Source: Nocardia gamkensis NBRC 108242 (GTDB lineage: Bacteria; Actinomycetota; Actinomycetes; Mycobacteriales; Mycobacteriaceae). Taken from it: a stretch of DNA of 64,000 nt. Shown piece by piece: positions 16,742 to 25,067 of this stretch. Numbering within the stretch: position 1 is the stretch's first letter; every line of letters begins with the position of its first letter. The notes beneath the pieces are model-generated. The model was given only the letters and a program-made list of their open reading frames with translations, ran no database searches and was not told where the DNA came from. The stretch lies in contig NZ_BDBM01000027.1 of the NCBI RefSeq assembly GCF_001612985.1, forward strand, positions 62,001 to 126,000, written 5' to 3'. The position numbers and the translations under genes were made by a program.

Positions 16742-17561
16742 CGGTATCACCTGGTTTCCCTGGCTGTGGACGCCTGCACCGAGACGGGCGGCGAGAATCG
16801 GGCATCCACCCGGTCGCAGGGCGTCGGCGCCCGGGTGGCGTCGTCGTCTGTGCCCACAGCTTCGGTTCGGCGAACCATAGTCGGCGGGTACCCGGGTGCC
16901 TCGGGCCGAATCAGCCACCACAGATCCTTGCGCGGCCCCTATCCCGTATCGGCCACACCCATTGTGGGCGAGGGGTTTCCGCCCTTTCCGAGGCCGTTGA
17001 CGGGCTCGGGCCGCGCCTGATCGTCGCCGTTGTGGATGGTCACCGCCCGATATCGACCTCGCCGGTCCGTTCGGCAACCGTTCGGAATCGCGCAGCAGGC
17101 GTGTTTGCGCGTTACGCGCTGTCGACGAGAGCGATCCACCGATCCGATCCCCGCAGGTGTGGAGGCGCCGCCACACCGGCACCGGCGGGCCCGCGTGCAC
17201 AGCCACGGCCGTCGGTGAGAGGGATAGGTGATTTTTCGCTCGCTGCCCTTTTTCGGTTTCTTGTAAGAAAGCCGGTCGAACGCGTGTTTTCACTGATCAG
17301 CGGGTCCAATTGTGACCAAGCGACCGCTTGGTGTCCGAATCGTGAACCGTAAAGATCGGTTTGTTTGAGGTGTGCTGTGGTAAATGTTGGAGGTATCGGT
17401 GCGACAGCGCGGTCGTTCCGATAAATGGGGCGAGGAACCCGCGCTGCTCGATGTTCAGCCGATTCGACGCGCTCTGGCGCGAAACCACCGGCGCGCACGA
17501 ACACGAGGGCTCTCCGCAAGTATGTGTGCGGCAACGTGCACCAGCGCAGAGGAACGTCATC
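16742..17561. other. Long intergenic region with an orphan operator
   Basis: About 820 bases between the divergent baeRF-like gene and a small ORF at 17562. Frames open here have no family likeness and poor codon pattern. From 17220 to 17400 the sequence is more AT-rich and promoter-like, and it contains a perfect palindrome at 17315-17332. Otherwise I see nothing. Confidence 0.4.
17315..17332. promoter_or_regulatory. TetR-type palindrome without a neighbouring TetR gene
   Basis: ACCAAGCG at 17315-17322 and CGCTTGGT at 17325-17332 form a perfect 8-base inverted repeat with a 2-base centre. This is the size and symmetry of a TetR/AcrR operator. No regulator gene lies within several kilobases. 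Confidence 0.55.
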
Positions 17562-17720
17562 GTGATCGAGAAACCCGAAGCGCCCGTCGCGGACGACGAA
17601 GAACGAGATCGGATCGTATGGCCCGACCCCAGCCCACTGAGCGGCTGGTGGGCCGAAGTCATGGCTCATCGCCGGATCACCCGGCCCCACACCTCCACCG
17701 CCGACCCGCGGCACAACTGA
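17562..17720 (+). CDS. Small acidic/tryptophan-rich protein (52 aa)
   Basis: A GTG-started ORF with a good ribosome site (AGAGGAA, 7 bases before the start). The peptide begins with IEKPEAPVADDEERDRI, then WPDPSPLSGWWAEVMAHRR. Codon third positions are mostly G or C, as in real genes of this genome. A hairpin follows at 17731. I do not recognise a family. It has no signal peptide or membrane helix. Confidence 0.45.
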   Translation: MIEKPEAPVADDEERDRIVWPDPSPLSGWWAEVMAHRRITRPHTSTADPRHN

Positions 17721-17730
17721 CCGGACCGAC

Positions 17731-17772
17731 GGGGTCGCCCGGCCTTCCGCGACGTGCGGGCGGCCGGACCCC
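17731..17772 (+). terminator. Hairpin after the small ORF
   Basis: GGGGTC...CGGCC on the left and GGCCG-GACCCC on the right form an imperfect GC-rich stem shortly after the stop at 17720. Confidence 0.5.
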
Positions 17773-18194
17773 GACGACCCCGTAGGCGATGCCGCCGTCG
17801 GCAAGCGCGCCGTAATTGCGGGCCCTGCGCCACTTTACGGCGCCTTCGTTCGAATCACGCTTGTGGAAAGTGTTTTCCCGGCGCGGCGAACGTGTCGGCG
17901 GTGTAAATAGCTTGTTGCGGCGGGTGACTCGCACGCCGCGAAATTCGCCGAGATTTTGCGACAAGCACTTCGAACCGCGCGAAATCGAAGGTTCCACCGG
18001 AGTTCCGCTGCACCGCCGGGATGGAACTCCTCGCCCCGACCTCATCGCCCGCGAATTCCGGGCTCGTTCGGCATGTCTGCCGCACGGTTGGTCGCGTCCG
18101 TTCCCGCTGCGGGTTCGCGCCAAGACTCTCTGAGTGCCAACGGGTTTGGCGTCTGCTTCAATGGGTGGTCACATTCGGCGGAGGACACGGGGGC
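17773..18194. other. Intergenic region before the receptor-like gene
   Basis: About 420 bases with no convincing gene. AT-richer patches around 17860-17990 may hold the promoter of the gene at 18195. No clear palindrome stands out. Confidence 0.35.
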
Positions 18195-20954
18195 GTGATG
18201 TCCGGCACCAGAGCTGTCTCCTTTCGGGGAGTCGATGTGCTCGAAGATCTGCTGCGTTCGCTGGTACGGCGGCCGCGGCGCGGCGAGCGGATGCTGCCGA
18301 TGGTGGGTCTGTGCGGCGATCTCACCAATGTCGAAGCATGCCTGGACATGTTCGACGCGGCGCTCGGCGGCGCGGTGCACGTGGCCGCGAACGTCGACGC
18401 TCTCGACCCCTTGCCCGACGGCAGCTCCCTGGTCGAGGACACCACGCCGGGGCTGACCGCACTGCGCCGACTGCTCTACAACCTCTGCAAGGGTTTGTCG
18501 GCGGACCGCTTCGGCCGCCTGCGCCCGTTGCCTTTCCGGCGCTACCGGTTGGCCGAGTGGTTGATGGCTCGCAAGCTCAGTTCCGACAACGAATTGGACG
18601 AGCTGGCGACATTGCTGCGCAGGGACTTCGGCCGGTGGGGCGAGGAATTGCTCGGCGAAGCCGAGGCCACGGTGGGCCCGGTGCAGCGAATCGTGCTGGG
18701 GCTGTTGCGCATCGTGCTGCCCACGGCGGTGTTCCGGGCGCGCACCGGCGGCCGGATTCCCGGTGTGGGACGGGAGTTCCGGTGGTTCATGCGCCAGCAA
18801 TACCTGGCCCCGGAACAGTCCAGCCAGTTCGTCGGATTCGCGCACCGCCTCACCGAGGGCGCCCGGCGCCACGAACACGCCGAGCATCTGGCCAAGCTGC
18901 TGGTGCACGCCTTCCTCGAAGACCTGCGCGTCGCCTACCGCCGGCGCTGGTGGAGTCTCGGCGCGGCACGGCGCACCACCTATCCGGTCGCGCTCCTGCG
19001 CGCACTCGACGGCGAAGCCGGTCCCCGGCTGCTCGACCTGATCAACGACGTGCGCAACGAGACCGGCAAGGACGATCCGCTGCTGGTGGTGGCGGGTACA
19101 CGGACGCCACCACCCGGCGTCATCGCGCGCCCGGTGTCCCGGGTGCGGCGGCTGTACGAGATCTGGGTGGAGGAGCTGCCCGTCGAGCGGCAGCGGCAGC
19201 GCCCCCGGGCCTGGCAGCTGTGGTTCGACGTGCCCGCGACCGGCCCGAACGACGACGAGCCCGACCCGTTCCGGCGCATCCAGCCCCCCGATCCGCCGTG
19301 GTGGGCGCGGCGGGCGGTGTCGGCGACCGCGATGTTCCTGGTGGTGGTGCTGGCGGTGGCGGCGGCCGGATTCGCGACATGGCGCCCGTGGCGTGCGAGC
19401 GTGCCCGCGTGCGTGACCGTCGCGGCCGACCGGTGGGTGCGCGTCGTTCCCGGTGCGGACGGCAGTTGCGTCGGTTTCAGCGCCTACGATCCGGATGATC
19501 CCGCGGCAGGCGGACGGGGCTTCCTGTTCGCGAGCGACGAGCCCGGCAGCCGCCGTCTGGTGGAGGTGCAGCGGCGGGTGTACAAGCAGAATCTGCTGGC
19601 CGAGCAGCTGGCCAGGGAGCAGCCGGCGCGTCCGCTGTTCACCCTGGTGTACTTCGGCCAGCTCGCCGGCGTTCCGGGCGACTACCCGGCGCAGAGCGAG
19701 GACATCGAGGGCTTGGCGCTGGCGCAGTACGGCGCGCTGGAATCGGTCGCCTCGTCCGACGCCCTCACACCCGACACCGTCCCGCTGATCCGGCTGCTGC
19801 TGGCGAACACCGGTCCGGCCAATCTGCAGGGGCCGCAGGTCGTCGATCTGCTGAGGCCGCTGATCCGCGCCGAGCCGGGCATCGTCGGGGCGATCGGACT
19901 CGATCAGAGCCGGACGGCGACGCTGAGCATGATCAATTCGCTCACCGGCCTCGGCATTCCGATGGTGGCGCCCAGTCTGTCGGCCGACGAGATGGTGCTG
20001 TCCTCGCCGCTGTACTTCCAGATCGCCCCGCCCAACCATGCGATCGCCGACATGATCGAGCAGTACCTGAATTCGCTTCCCGGGGCGGCCGGGCGCGGCG
20101 TACGGATCTTCCACCGGCCCGACCCGACTGATCTCTACACCACGAACATGGCCGCCGACCTGCACATCCTGGCCAGGAGCGGGCGAACGATCTGGGATGG
20201 CTCCTGGGACGTGCGCGAGGCGTTCACCGGGGCGGACAACACCGACGCGTGTGACGAGGTGCTGTTCTTCGCAGGCCGGGATTCGGAATTCCCCGACTTC
20301 CTGCAGAGCCTCAACCGAGCATGTGGCGACCAGCGGGTGCTGTTGATCGCGGACGATTCGGTCAACCGGTTCATGGCCAGCGCGGACCGGCGCAGGGCGG
20401 CCAACAGCGCGCGCCCGCTGGTCTACGTGGCCAAAGCGAGCCTGGTGACCTGCCGCAACAGGGGCCAGGGCCGACGCAGCCGGGTCGAGTTCTACCATCT
20501 CGCCACCACCGTGGATCCGGACATCCCGAGCTGGAACGCGTGCGCCGAAGCCGACAAACCGCTCGGCGAGCGCGTCCAGTTGCATCCGCTGGGGGAGCGG
20601 GTCGCGCTGACCTACGACGCGGTCGGATTGTTCGTGCGCGCCGTGCAGTCGCTGGCCCCGGCCGTCTCGGGCGTGTGGACCGAGCCGATCCCGATCAGCG
20701 CGGCCGCGGTATGGGCCGCGCTGCGTGACCTACCACGGCAACCGGCCATCGAATCCAGCAGCGGCGTGCTGGACTTCTCGGTCAGCCAGGGCGCCCACGC
20801 GGGGCGGGTGGCGCACGACAAGTGGGTCGGCATGCTCAGTGTGGAGCAGATCTGGGATCCCTCGAGCACCGCCGAGCCCGTGATGATCTACGGCTGTGGC
20901 CGGGGCACCGCCGACGACACCGCGCAGTGCCGTCACTACCCGCTCGGCGGCTGA
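18195..20954 (+). CDS. One-pass membrane protein with extracellular solute-binding-type receptor domain
   Basis: About 919 residues, started at the GTG at 18195 (GGAGGA 9 bases upstream) or the adjacent ATG. Residues 1-365 are a cytoplasmic domain rich in Arg and Leu, beginning near MLPMVGLCGDLTNVEACLDM; I see no intact P-loop. A single membrane helix lies at about 371-396 (AMFLVVVLAVAAAGFATW). The remainder, about 397-919, looks like a type I periplasmic-binding (Leu/Ile/Val-receptor) fold, with VGAIGLDQSRTATLSMINSL and PMVAPSLSADE typical of that lobe arrangement, and several cysteines. No ABC permease or ATPase genes are nearby, so it is more likely a ligand-sensing receptor than a transporter part. 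The 3' end overlaps the convergent MFS gene by 19 bases. Confidence 0.75.
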   Translation: MMSGTRAVSFRGVDVLEDLLRSLVRRPRRGERMLPMVGLCGDLTNVEACLDMFDAALGGAVHVAANVDALDPLPDGSSLVEDTTPGLTALRRLLYNLCKGLSADRFGRLRPLPFRRYRLAEWLMARKLSSDNELDELATLLRRDFGRWGEELLGEAEATVGPVQRIVLGLLRIVLPTAVFRARTGGRIPGVGREFRWFMRQQYLAPEQSSQFVGFAHRLTEGARRHEHAEHLAKLLVHAFLEDLRVAYRRRWWSLGAARRTTYPVALLRALDGEAGPRLLDLINDVRNETGKDDPLLVVAGTRTPPPGVIARPVSRVRRLYEIWVEELPVERQRQRPRAWQLWFDVPATGPNDDEPDPFRRIQPPDPPWWARRAVSATAMFLVVVLAVAAAGFATWRPWRASVPACVTVAADRWVRVVPGADGSCVGFSAYDPDDPAAGGRGFLFASDEPGSRRLVEVQRRVYKQNLLAEQLAREQPARPLFTLVYFGQLAGVPGDYPAQSEDIEGLALAQYGALESVASSDALTPDTVPLIRLLLANTGPANLQGPQVVDLLRPLIRAEPGIVGAIGLDQSRTATLSMINSLTGLGIPMVAPSLSADEMVLSSPLYFQIAPPNHAIADMIEQYLNSLPGAAGRGVRIFHRPDPTDLYTTNMAADLHILARSGRTIWDGSWDVREAFTGADNTDACDEVLFFAGRDSEFPDFLQSLNRACGDQRVLLIADDSVNRFMASADRRRAANSARPLVYVAKASLVTCRNRGQGRRSRVEFYHLATTVDPDIPSWNACAEADKPLGERVQLHPLGERVALTYDAVGLFVRAVQSLAPAVSGVWTEPIPISAAAVWAALRDLPRQPAIESSSGVLDFSVSQGAHAGRVAHDKWVGMLSVEQIWDPSSTAEPVMIYGCGRGTADDTAQCRHYPLGG

Positions 20955-22408
20955 CCGGCCTCGACATGGCTCGGCTCCGAAGTCGCGCTGAGTGGCTCGG
21001 CCAGTTCCTCCAGCGAACGGCCCTCGGCCCGCACGCCGTAGGCCAGTTCGACCAACCCGGCCGCGAACATGGCGAGCGCGCCGATGACGAACGCCAGGGC
21101 GGTCTTCCCGGGCTCGCCGTCGGCGGTGAGTTCGGCGAACACCAACGGTCCCGCGACGCCGCCCGCGACGGTTCCGATCGCGTAGAAGAAGGCGATGGCC
21201 ATGGCGCGGGTCTCCATCGGGAAGATCTCGCTGACCGTCAGGTAGGCGGCGCTGGCGCCGCACGACGCGACGAACAGCACGGCCGTCCAGCAGGCGGTGA
21301 GGGTCGTCGCGGTCAGCTGACCGCCCGCGAAAAGCCATGCGGTGCCGAGCAACAGCACGGCCGAACCGAGATAACTGCCCGCGATCATCGGCTTGCGCCC
21401 GACCGTGTCGAACAGCTTGCCCAGCAGCAGCGGGCCGAGGAAGTTGCCGAAGCAGAGGACCGCGAAGTAGTAGCCGACCCGGTCGTCGGGGATGTCGAAG
21501 GATTTGGACAAGATGAGCGCGTAGTTGAACGTGATGGCGTTGTAGAGGAATGCCTGCCCGATGAACAGCGACAAACCGAGCACGCCGCGCCGTGGATAGC
21601 GCCGCACGATCACCTCCGTGATCTCGCGGAAGGAGATGGTCCGCCGCTGCCGGATCCGGATTTGCTGATCGGAGACGTCTGTCAGCGCGGCACCCGCGTC
21701 CGCTCGGACGCGCTCCTCGATCGCGGTGACGGTGCGCTCCGCGTCGTCTTCCTGACCGTGGATGAACTGCCAGCGCGGACTCTCCGGGACATGCCTGCGC
21801 ACCAGCAGGATGACCAGTCCGAACACGGCACCGAGCGCGAAGGTCAAGCGCCAGCCGACATCCGGTGCGAACAGGTCGGTGTCGAGCGCGACGATGGACA
21901 GCAGTGCACCGCCGACGGCGCCGAGCCAGTAGGTGCCGTTGATGACGATGTCGATGCGCCCGCGGTACTTCTTCGGGATCAGCTCGTCGATGGCGGAATT
22001 GATGGCCGCGTATTCGCCGCCGATGCCGAATCCGGTGAGGAACCGGAAGAAGACGAACCACCACATCGAGAACGACAGTGCCGTCATCGCGGTCGCGAAC
22101 AGGTACACCGCCAGGGTGACCAAGAAGAGCTTCTTGCGGCCGAATCTGTCGGTCAGCCAACCGAAGAAGAGCGCGCCGGAGCCCGCGCCCGCGACGTACA
22201 TGGCCGCGGCGAGACCGGAAACCTGTGCCGCCGTGATGTTCAGGCCACTGCCCGGTTCCGACAGCCGGGCGGCCACGCTGCCGACGACGGTCACTTCGAG
22301 CCCGTCGAGGATCCAGACGGAGCCGAGTCCGATCACGATCATCCAGTGCCACCGCGACCAAGGCAGACGATCCAGCCTGGCCGGGATGTCGGTCGATATG
22401 GTCCGCAC
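20936..22408 (-). CDS. MFS transporter (sugar-porter/MHS-like)
   Basis: A 490-residue, 12-segment MFS protein. TM1 carries the acidic LDGLEVTVVGSVAARL, the loop after TM2 has GWLTDRFGRKK (motif A), and TM4-5 shows RFLTGFGIGGEYAAINS, a signature of metabolite or acid porters (SP/MHS group). The second half repeats motif A as GKLFDTVGRKP. It is probably an uptake porter for an organic acid or sugar-like compound. The start is GTG at 22408 with AAGGGG upstream. It shares a 110-base divergent promoter region with the EthD-like gene, including a KstR-like site, so steroid-linked control is possible. Confidence 0.87.
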   Translation of the reverse strand: MRTISTDIPARLDRLPWSRWHWMIVIGLGSVWILDGLEVTVVGSVAARLSEPGSGLNITAAQVSGLAAAMYVAGAGSGALFFGWLTDRFGRKKLFLVTLAVYLFATAMTALSFSMWWFVFFRFLTGFGIGGEYAAINSAIDELIPKKYRGRIDIVINGTYWLGAVGGALLSIVALDTDLFAPDVGWRLTFALGAVFGLVILLVRRHVPESPRWQFIHGQEDDAERTVTAIEERVRADAGAALTDVSDQQIRIRQRRTISFREITEVIVRRYPRRGVLGLSLFIGQAFLYNAITFNYALILSKSFDIPDDRVGYYFAVLCFGNFLGPLLLGKLFDTVGRKPMIAGSYLGSAVLLLGTAWLFAGGQLTATTLTACWTAVLFVASCGASAAYLTVSEIFPMETRAMAIAFFYAIGTVAGGVAGPLVFAELTADGEPGKTALAFVIGALAMFAAGLVELAYGVRAEGRSLEELAEPLSATSEPSHVEAGQPPSG

Positions 22409-22491
22409 GGATCACCCCTTCGGAAGACTGACGGTCGGATACCCCGAGCCGCTCCGGCCAACCGCGCCGTGGGCTAGGCTCGGATCTCGAG

Positions 22492-22505
22492 TGAAACGTG
22501 TTCTA
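22492..22505. promoter_or_regulatory. KstR-type operator
   Basis: TGAAACGTGTTCTA matches the KstR consensus TNNAACNNGTTNNA at every fixed position. It lies 14 bases before the EthD-like start and just downstream of a possible -10 (TAGGCT at 22475), a repressing position. KstR controls cholesterol and steroid catabolism in mycolic-acid actinobacteria. Confidence 0.6.
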
Positions 22506-22519
22506 GAAAGTGGTTCGTG

Positions 22520-23176
22520 ATGAAGACGATCTACGCGCTGTGGGGCGTGCGCGACCTGCTCGCGGCGGATCCGGCGCCGCGACTGGCGGGGGCCGCGGCG
22601 GTGCAGGCGAACATCGCGGACGCGGCGGTCGAGACGGCGATGTTGCGCATCTCAACCTTCGACGCGCCGGTGCAGGCCGTCGTCAACGTCTGGTGGGACG
22701 GGACGCCGCGCCCGGACGCGGCGCAACGAGCGCTGAGCGCCGTGGCCGAGCGGGTGGTGGGCTGGCACGTCGAGGAGGCGACTCCGATTCCGCCGCCGGT
22801 CACCGCCGTGCGCGTGCGGGCGCCGGGCCTGTCGAACATCGCCTTCCTACGCAAACCGGATGACCTGTCGCAGGCCGACTGGCTGGACCGCTGGCGCAAC
22901 CACCACACCGCGATCGCCATCGAGACCCAGGCGACGTTCGGCTACGTCCAGAACGTCGTGATCGGTCCCGCCACGGCCGGTGCGCCGGACATCGCCGGAA
23001 TCGTGGAGGAGCTTTTCCCGATCGAGGCGCTCACCGATCCGCACGCGTTCTACGGCAGCGGCGGCGACGCGGCGGAGCTGGCGCGCCGCATCGAGCGGCT
23101 GATGACCAGCGTCGCGACCTTCGGCGGCGACCGGAACCTGGATGTCGTACCCACCAGCCGGTATCGGCTGCGCTGA
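22520..23176 (+). CDS. EthD-domain protein
   Basis: A 218-residue protein (ATG at 22520; a GTG three bases earlier is also possible). The second half carries the EthD-like pattern FLRKPDDLSQADWLDRWRNH followed by HTAIAIETQATFGYVQN, typical of ferredoxin-fold EthD-family proteins that assist degradative oxygenases. The N-terminal half looks like a diverged copy of the same fold. A KstR-type palindrome precedes it, which suggests induction with steroid catabolism. Its exact role is unknown; EthD proteins have been found essential for ether-degrading P450 systems, but no such P450 adjoins this gene. Confidence 0.85.
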   Translation: MKTIYALWGVRDLLAADPAPRLAGAAAVQANIADAAVETAMLRISTFDAPVQAVVNVWWDGTPRPDAAQRALSAVAERVVGWHVEEATPIPPPVTAVRVRAPGLSNIAFLRKPDDLSQADWLDRWRNHHTAIAIETQATFGYVQNVVIGPATAGAPDIAGIVEELFPIEALTDPHAFYGSGGDAAELARRIERLMTSVATFGGDRNLDVVPTSRYRLR

Positions 23177-23181
23177 GCGGT

Positions 23182-24060
23182 TCAGCGGCCGGGGGAACGT
23201 TCTGCCGATTCGCGCAATGCGACTCGGGCGGCGCGCACAGCGGGATGGTCGCCCGCGCCGCGCCGATAGGCGAGGTGGGTCCGCCGTCGCGTCGGCAGCG
23301 CGCCGAGCGTGACGCCCGGAGGGCGATCCCGCGTCCCGAATTCCGGGACGAGGGCGACTCCTTGACCGGCGGCCACGAGTGCGAGGACCGTGCCGAAGTC
23401 GTCGGCGTGATGCCGGATCCGGGGCGTGAATCCCGCGGCCTCGCACGCGCGCACGGTCATCGTGTGGCACAGCGTGCCGGGAGTGCTCGCGATCCAGGCG
23501 CTTTCGCGGTGCGCGGCGAGCGGTTCGGCCGATCGCGCCGCGAGATAGACGATCTCTTCGAACAGCGGCTCGCTGTGCAATGCGGGATCGGCGGGGACCG
23601 GCACGTAGTCGTACTCCTGGATCAGCGCGACATCGAGGGTCTCGGCGCGCAGTGCGTCGGGCGCCAGCGCCGGATCCAGTTCGGTCACACGCAGTTCCAG
23701 CCGGGGGTGCGCGCTGCTCAGTGCGACGAGTGCGGGGGAGAGGATGGTCCGCACCGCGGTGGGGAACGCTCCGATGCGCAGCGTTCCGGTGAGTTCGGCG
23801 CGGGTCGTGGCCAGCTCGGCGCCGGCCTGTTCGAGCACCGCGAGAATCCGCTCGGTGTGCCGGACGAGGGCCACGGCCGCCGGGGTCAGCGTCACCCGCC
23901 GGCCGGTTCGCGTCAGCAGTGCCACGCCCGCCTCCCGTTCCAGGGCGGCGAGCTGCTGCGAGACCGCCGATGGCGTGTAGGCGAGGGCTTGCGCCACCGC
24001 GGCGATGGTCTCGCGATGCGACAGTTCCCGCAGCAGACGCAGTTTCCGGACATCGAGCAT
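23182..24060 (-). CDS. LysR-family regulator
   Basis: A 292-residue LysR-type regulator. The N-terminal winged helix includes HRETIAAVAQALAYTPSAVS and QLAALEREAGVALLTRTGRR, followed by the effector-binding domain (LRIGAFPTAVRTILSPAL ...). It is divergent from the DHDPS-like gene at 24132, with 71 bases between. A palindrome with the LysR T-N11-A pattern covers its own start codon (24058-24074). It most likely controls the dihydrodipicolinate-synthase-like/exporter operon and itself. Confidence 0.92.
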   Translation of the reverse strand: MLDVRKLRLLRELSHRETIAAVAQALAYTPSAVSQQLAALEREAGVALLTRTGRRVTLTPAAVALVRHTERILAVLEQAGAELATTRAELTGTLRIGAFPTAVRTILSPALVALSSAHPRLELRVTELDPALAPDALRAETLDVALIQEYDYVPVPADPALHSEPLFEEIVYLAARSAEPLAAHRESAWIASTPGTLCHTMTVRACEAAGFTPRIRHHADDFGTVLALVAAGQGVALVPEFGTRDRPPGVTLGALPTRRRTHLAYRRGAGDHPAVRAARVALRESAERSPGR

Positions 24061-24074
24061 AAGTCGAGCTTATG
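24058..24074. promoter_or_regulatory. LysR-type box
   Basis: CATAAG (24058-24063) and CTTATG (24069-24074) form a perfect inverted repeat with a 5-base spacer. It contains the T-N11-A arrangement and overlaps the LysR start codon, which fits autoregulation. Confidence 0.55.
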
Positions 24075-24131
24075 GTCTGCGACAGAAACGTGAACTGGAT
24101 CTGATGATTCGGCGCGGTCAGGCTGGTCGTC

Positions 24132-25067
24132 ATGACACTCGCAGGTCTTCTCGTCCCCTTGGTCACGCCGTTCACGGCCGATGGCGGGCTCGCCGCAGGC
24201 GCGCTGGAGCGGCTCGCGCACGAGGTGCTCGACGACGGAGCGACCGGCATCGTCGCGCTCGGCACCACCGGGGAGCCCGCGACGCTGACGGCGCAGGAGC
24301 GGGCGCGAGTGGTCGACGTGTGCGCGGGCGTCTGCCGGGAACGCGACGCGCCGTTGCTGGTCGGCGTGGGATCGAACTCGACAGCGGCTTCCGTCGAGGC
24401 ACTCGCCGGTCTCGATCCGGGCAGCACCGCGGCGCTCACCGTGGTCCCGTACTACACGCGACCCTCCGAGGCGGGTGTGCTCGCGCACTTCCGGGAGCTC
24501 GCCGCGGCGTCCCCGGTGCCGCTGGTCGTCTACCACATCCCGTATCGGACCGGGCTTTCCCTCCGCACCGACACCTTGCTCGCGCTCGCGGATATGCCCG
24601 AGGTCATCGGCCTGAAGCATGCCGTCGGCGCCATCGACGAGGCAACCATCGCGCTGATGAGCGCGCGACCCGCCGATTTCGCCGTGCTGGCGGGCGACGA
24701 TCTGTTCGCCGCGCCGCTGCTGGCTCTCGGCGCCTCCGGTGCGATCGCGGCCTCGGCCGCCGTGCACACCTCGTCGTTCGCGGCGCTGGTCGCCGCGTGG
24801 CGTACCGGTCCGGTCGACGTGGCGCGGTCGCTCGGTCACCGGCTGGCGGTACTGTCGGCGGCGCTGTTCGCCGAACCCAATCCCGCGGTGATCAAAGCCG
24901 TGCTCGCGGCGCAGGGCCGCATACCGAGCGCGGCGGTACGGCTGCCGTTGCTGCCCGCGAGCGAGGCCGCGACCCGGGCCGCCTTGTCCGCGCTCGCGGA
25001 ATTCCCGACATCAGGAACGGGCAATGACTGGTGTTGCGGCCGCGAAGGTGCCACGCTTAAACGGTGA
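24132..25067 (+). CDS. Dihydrodipicolinate synthase/N-acetylneuraminate lyase family aldolase
   Basis: A 311-residue class I aldolase of the DapA/NanA family. It shows the pyruvate-carboxylate loop GTTGEPATLTAQER, the catalytic Tyr134 in YHIPYRTG and the Schiff-base Lys162 in GLKHAVG. The family condenses pyruvate with, or cleaves pyruvate from, an aldehyde partner. The context (divergent LysR, coupled exporter, no lysine genes) suggests a catabolic or accessory aldolase rather than the housekeeping lysine enzyme. The stop overlaps the next start (GTGA, 25064-25067). The C-terminal tail past about residue 295, rich in Cys, Trp and Gly, looks non-conserved. Confidence 0.88.
   Translation: MTLAGLLVPLVTPFTADGGLAAGALERLAHEVLDDGATGIVALGTTGEPATLTAQERARVVDVCAGVCRERDAPLLVGVGSNSTAASVEALAGLDPGSTAALTVVPYYTRPSEAGVLAHFRELAAASPVPLVVYHIPYRTGLSLRTDTLLALADMPEVIGLKHAVGAIDEATIALMSARPADFAVLAGDDLFAAPLLALGASGAIAASAAVHTSSFAALVAAWRTGPVDVARSLGHRLAVLSAALFAEPNPAVIKAVLAAQGRIPSAAVRLPLLPASEAATRAALSALAEFPTSGTGNDWCCGREGATLKR

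Noticed and set aside
16675..17352. A plus-strand frame in the 820-base intergenic region
   Set aside because: It overlaps the baeRF-like start, its peptide is Arg/Pro-rich without any family pattern, and no ribosome site precedes it.
18042..20585. An 847-codon open frame antisense to the receptor-like gene
   Set aside because: The plus strand has a membrane helix and solute-binding-type motifs; the minus-strand peptide is low-complexity Arg/His/Gln-rich.
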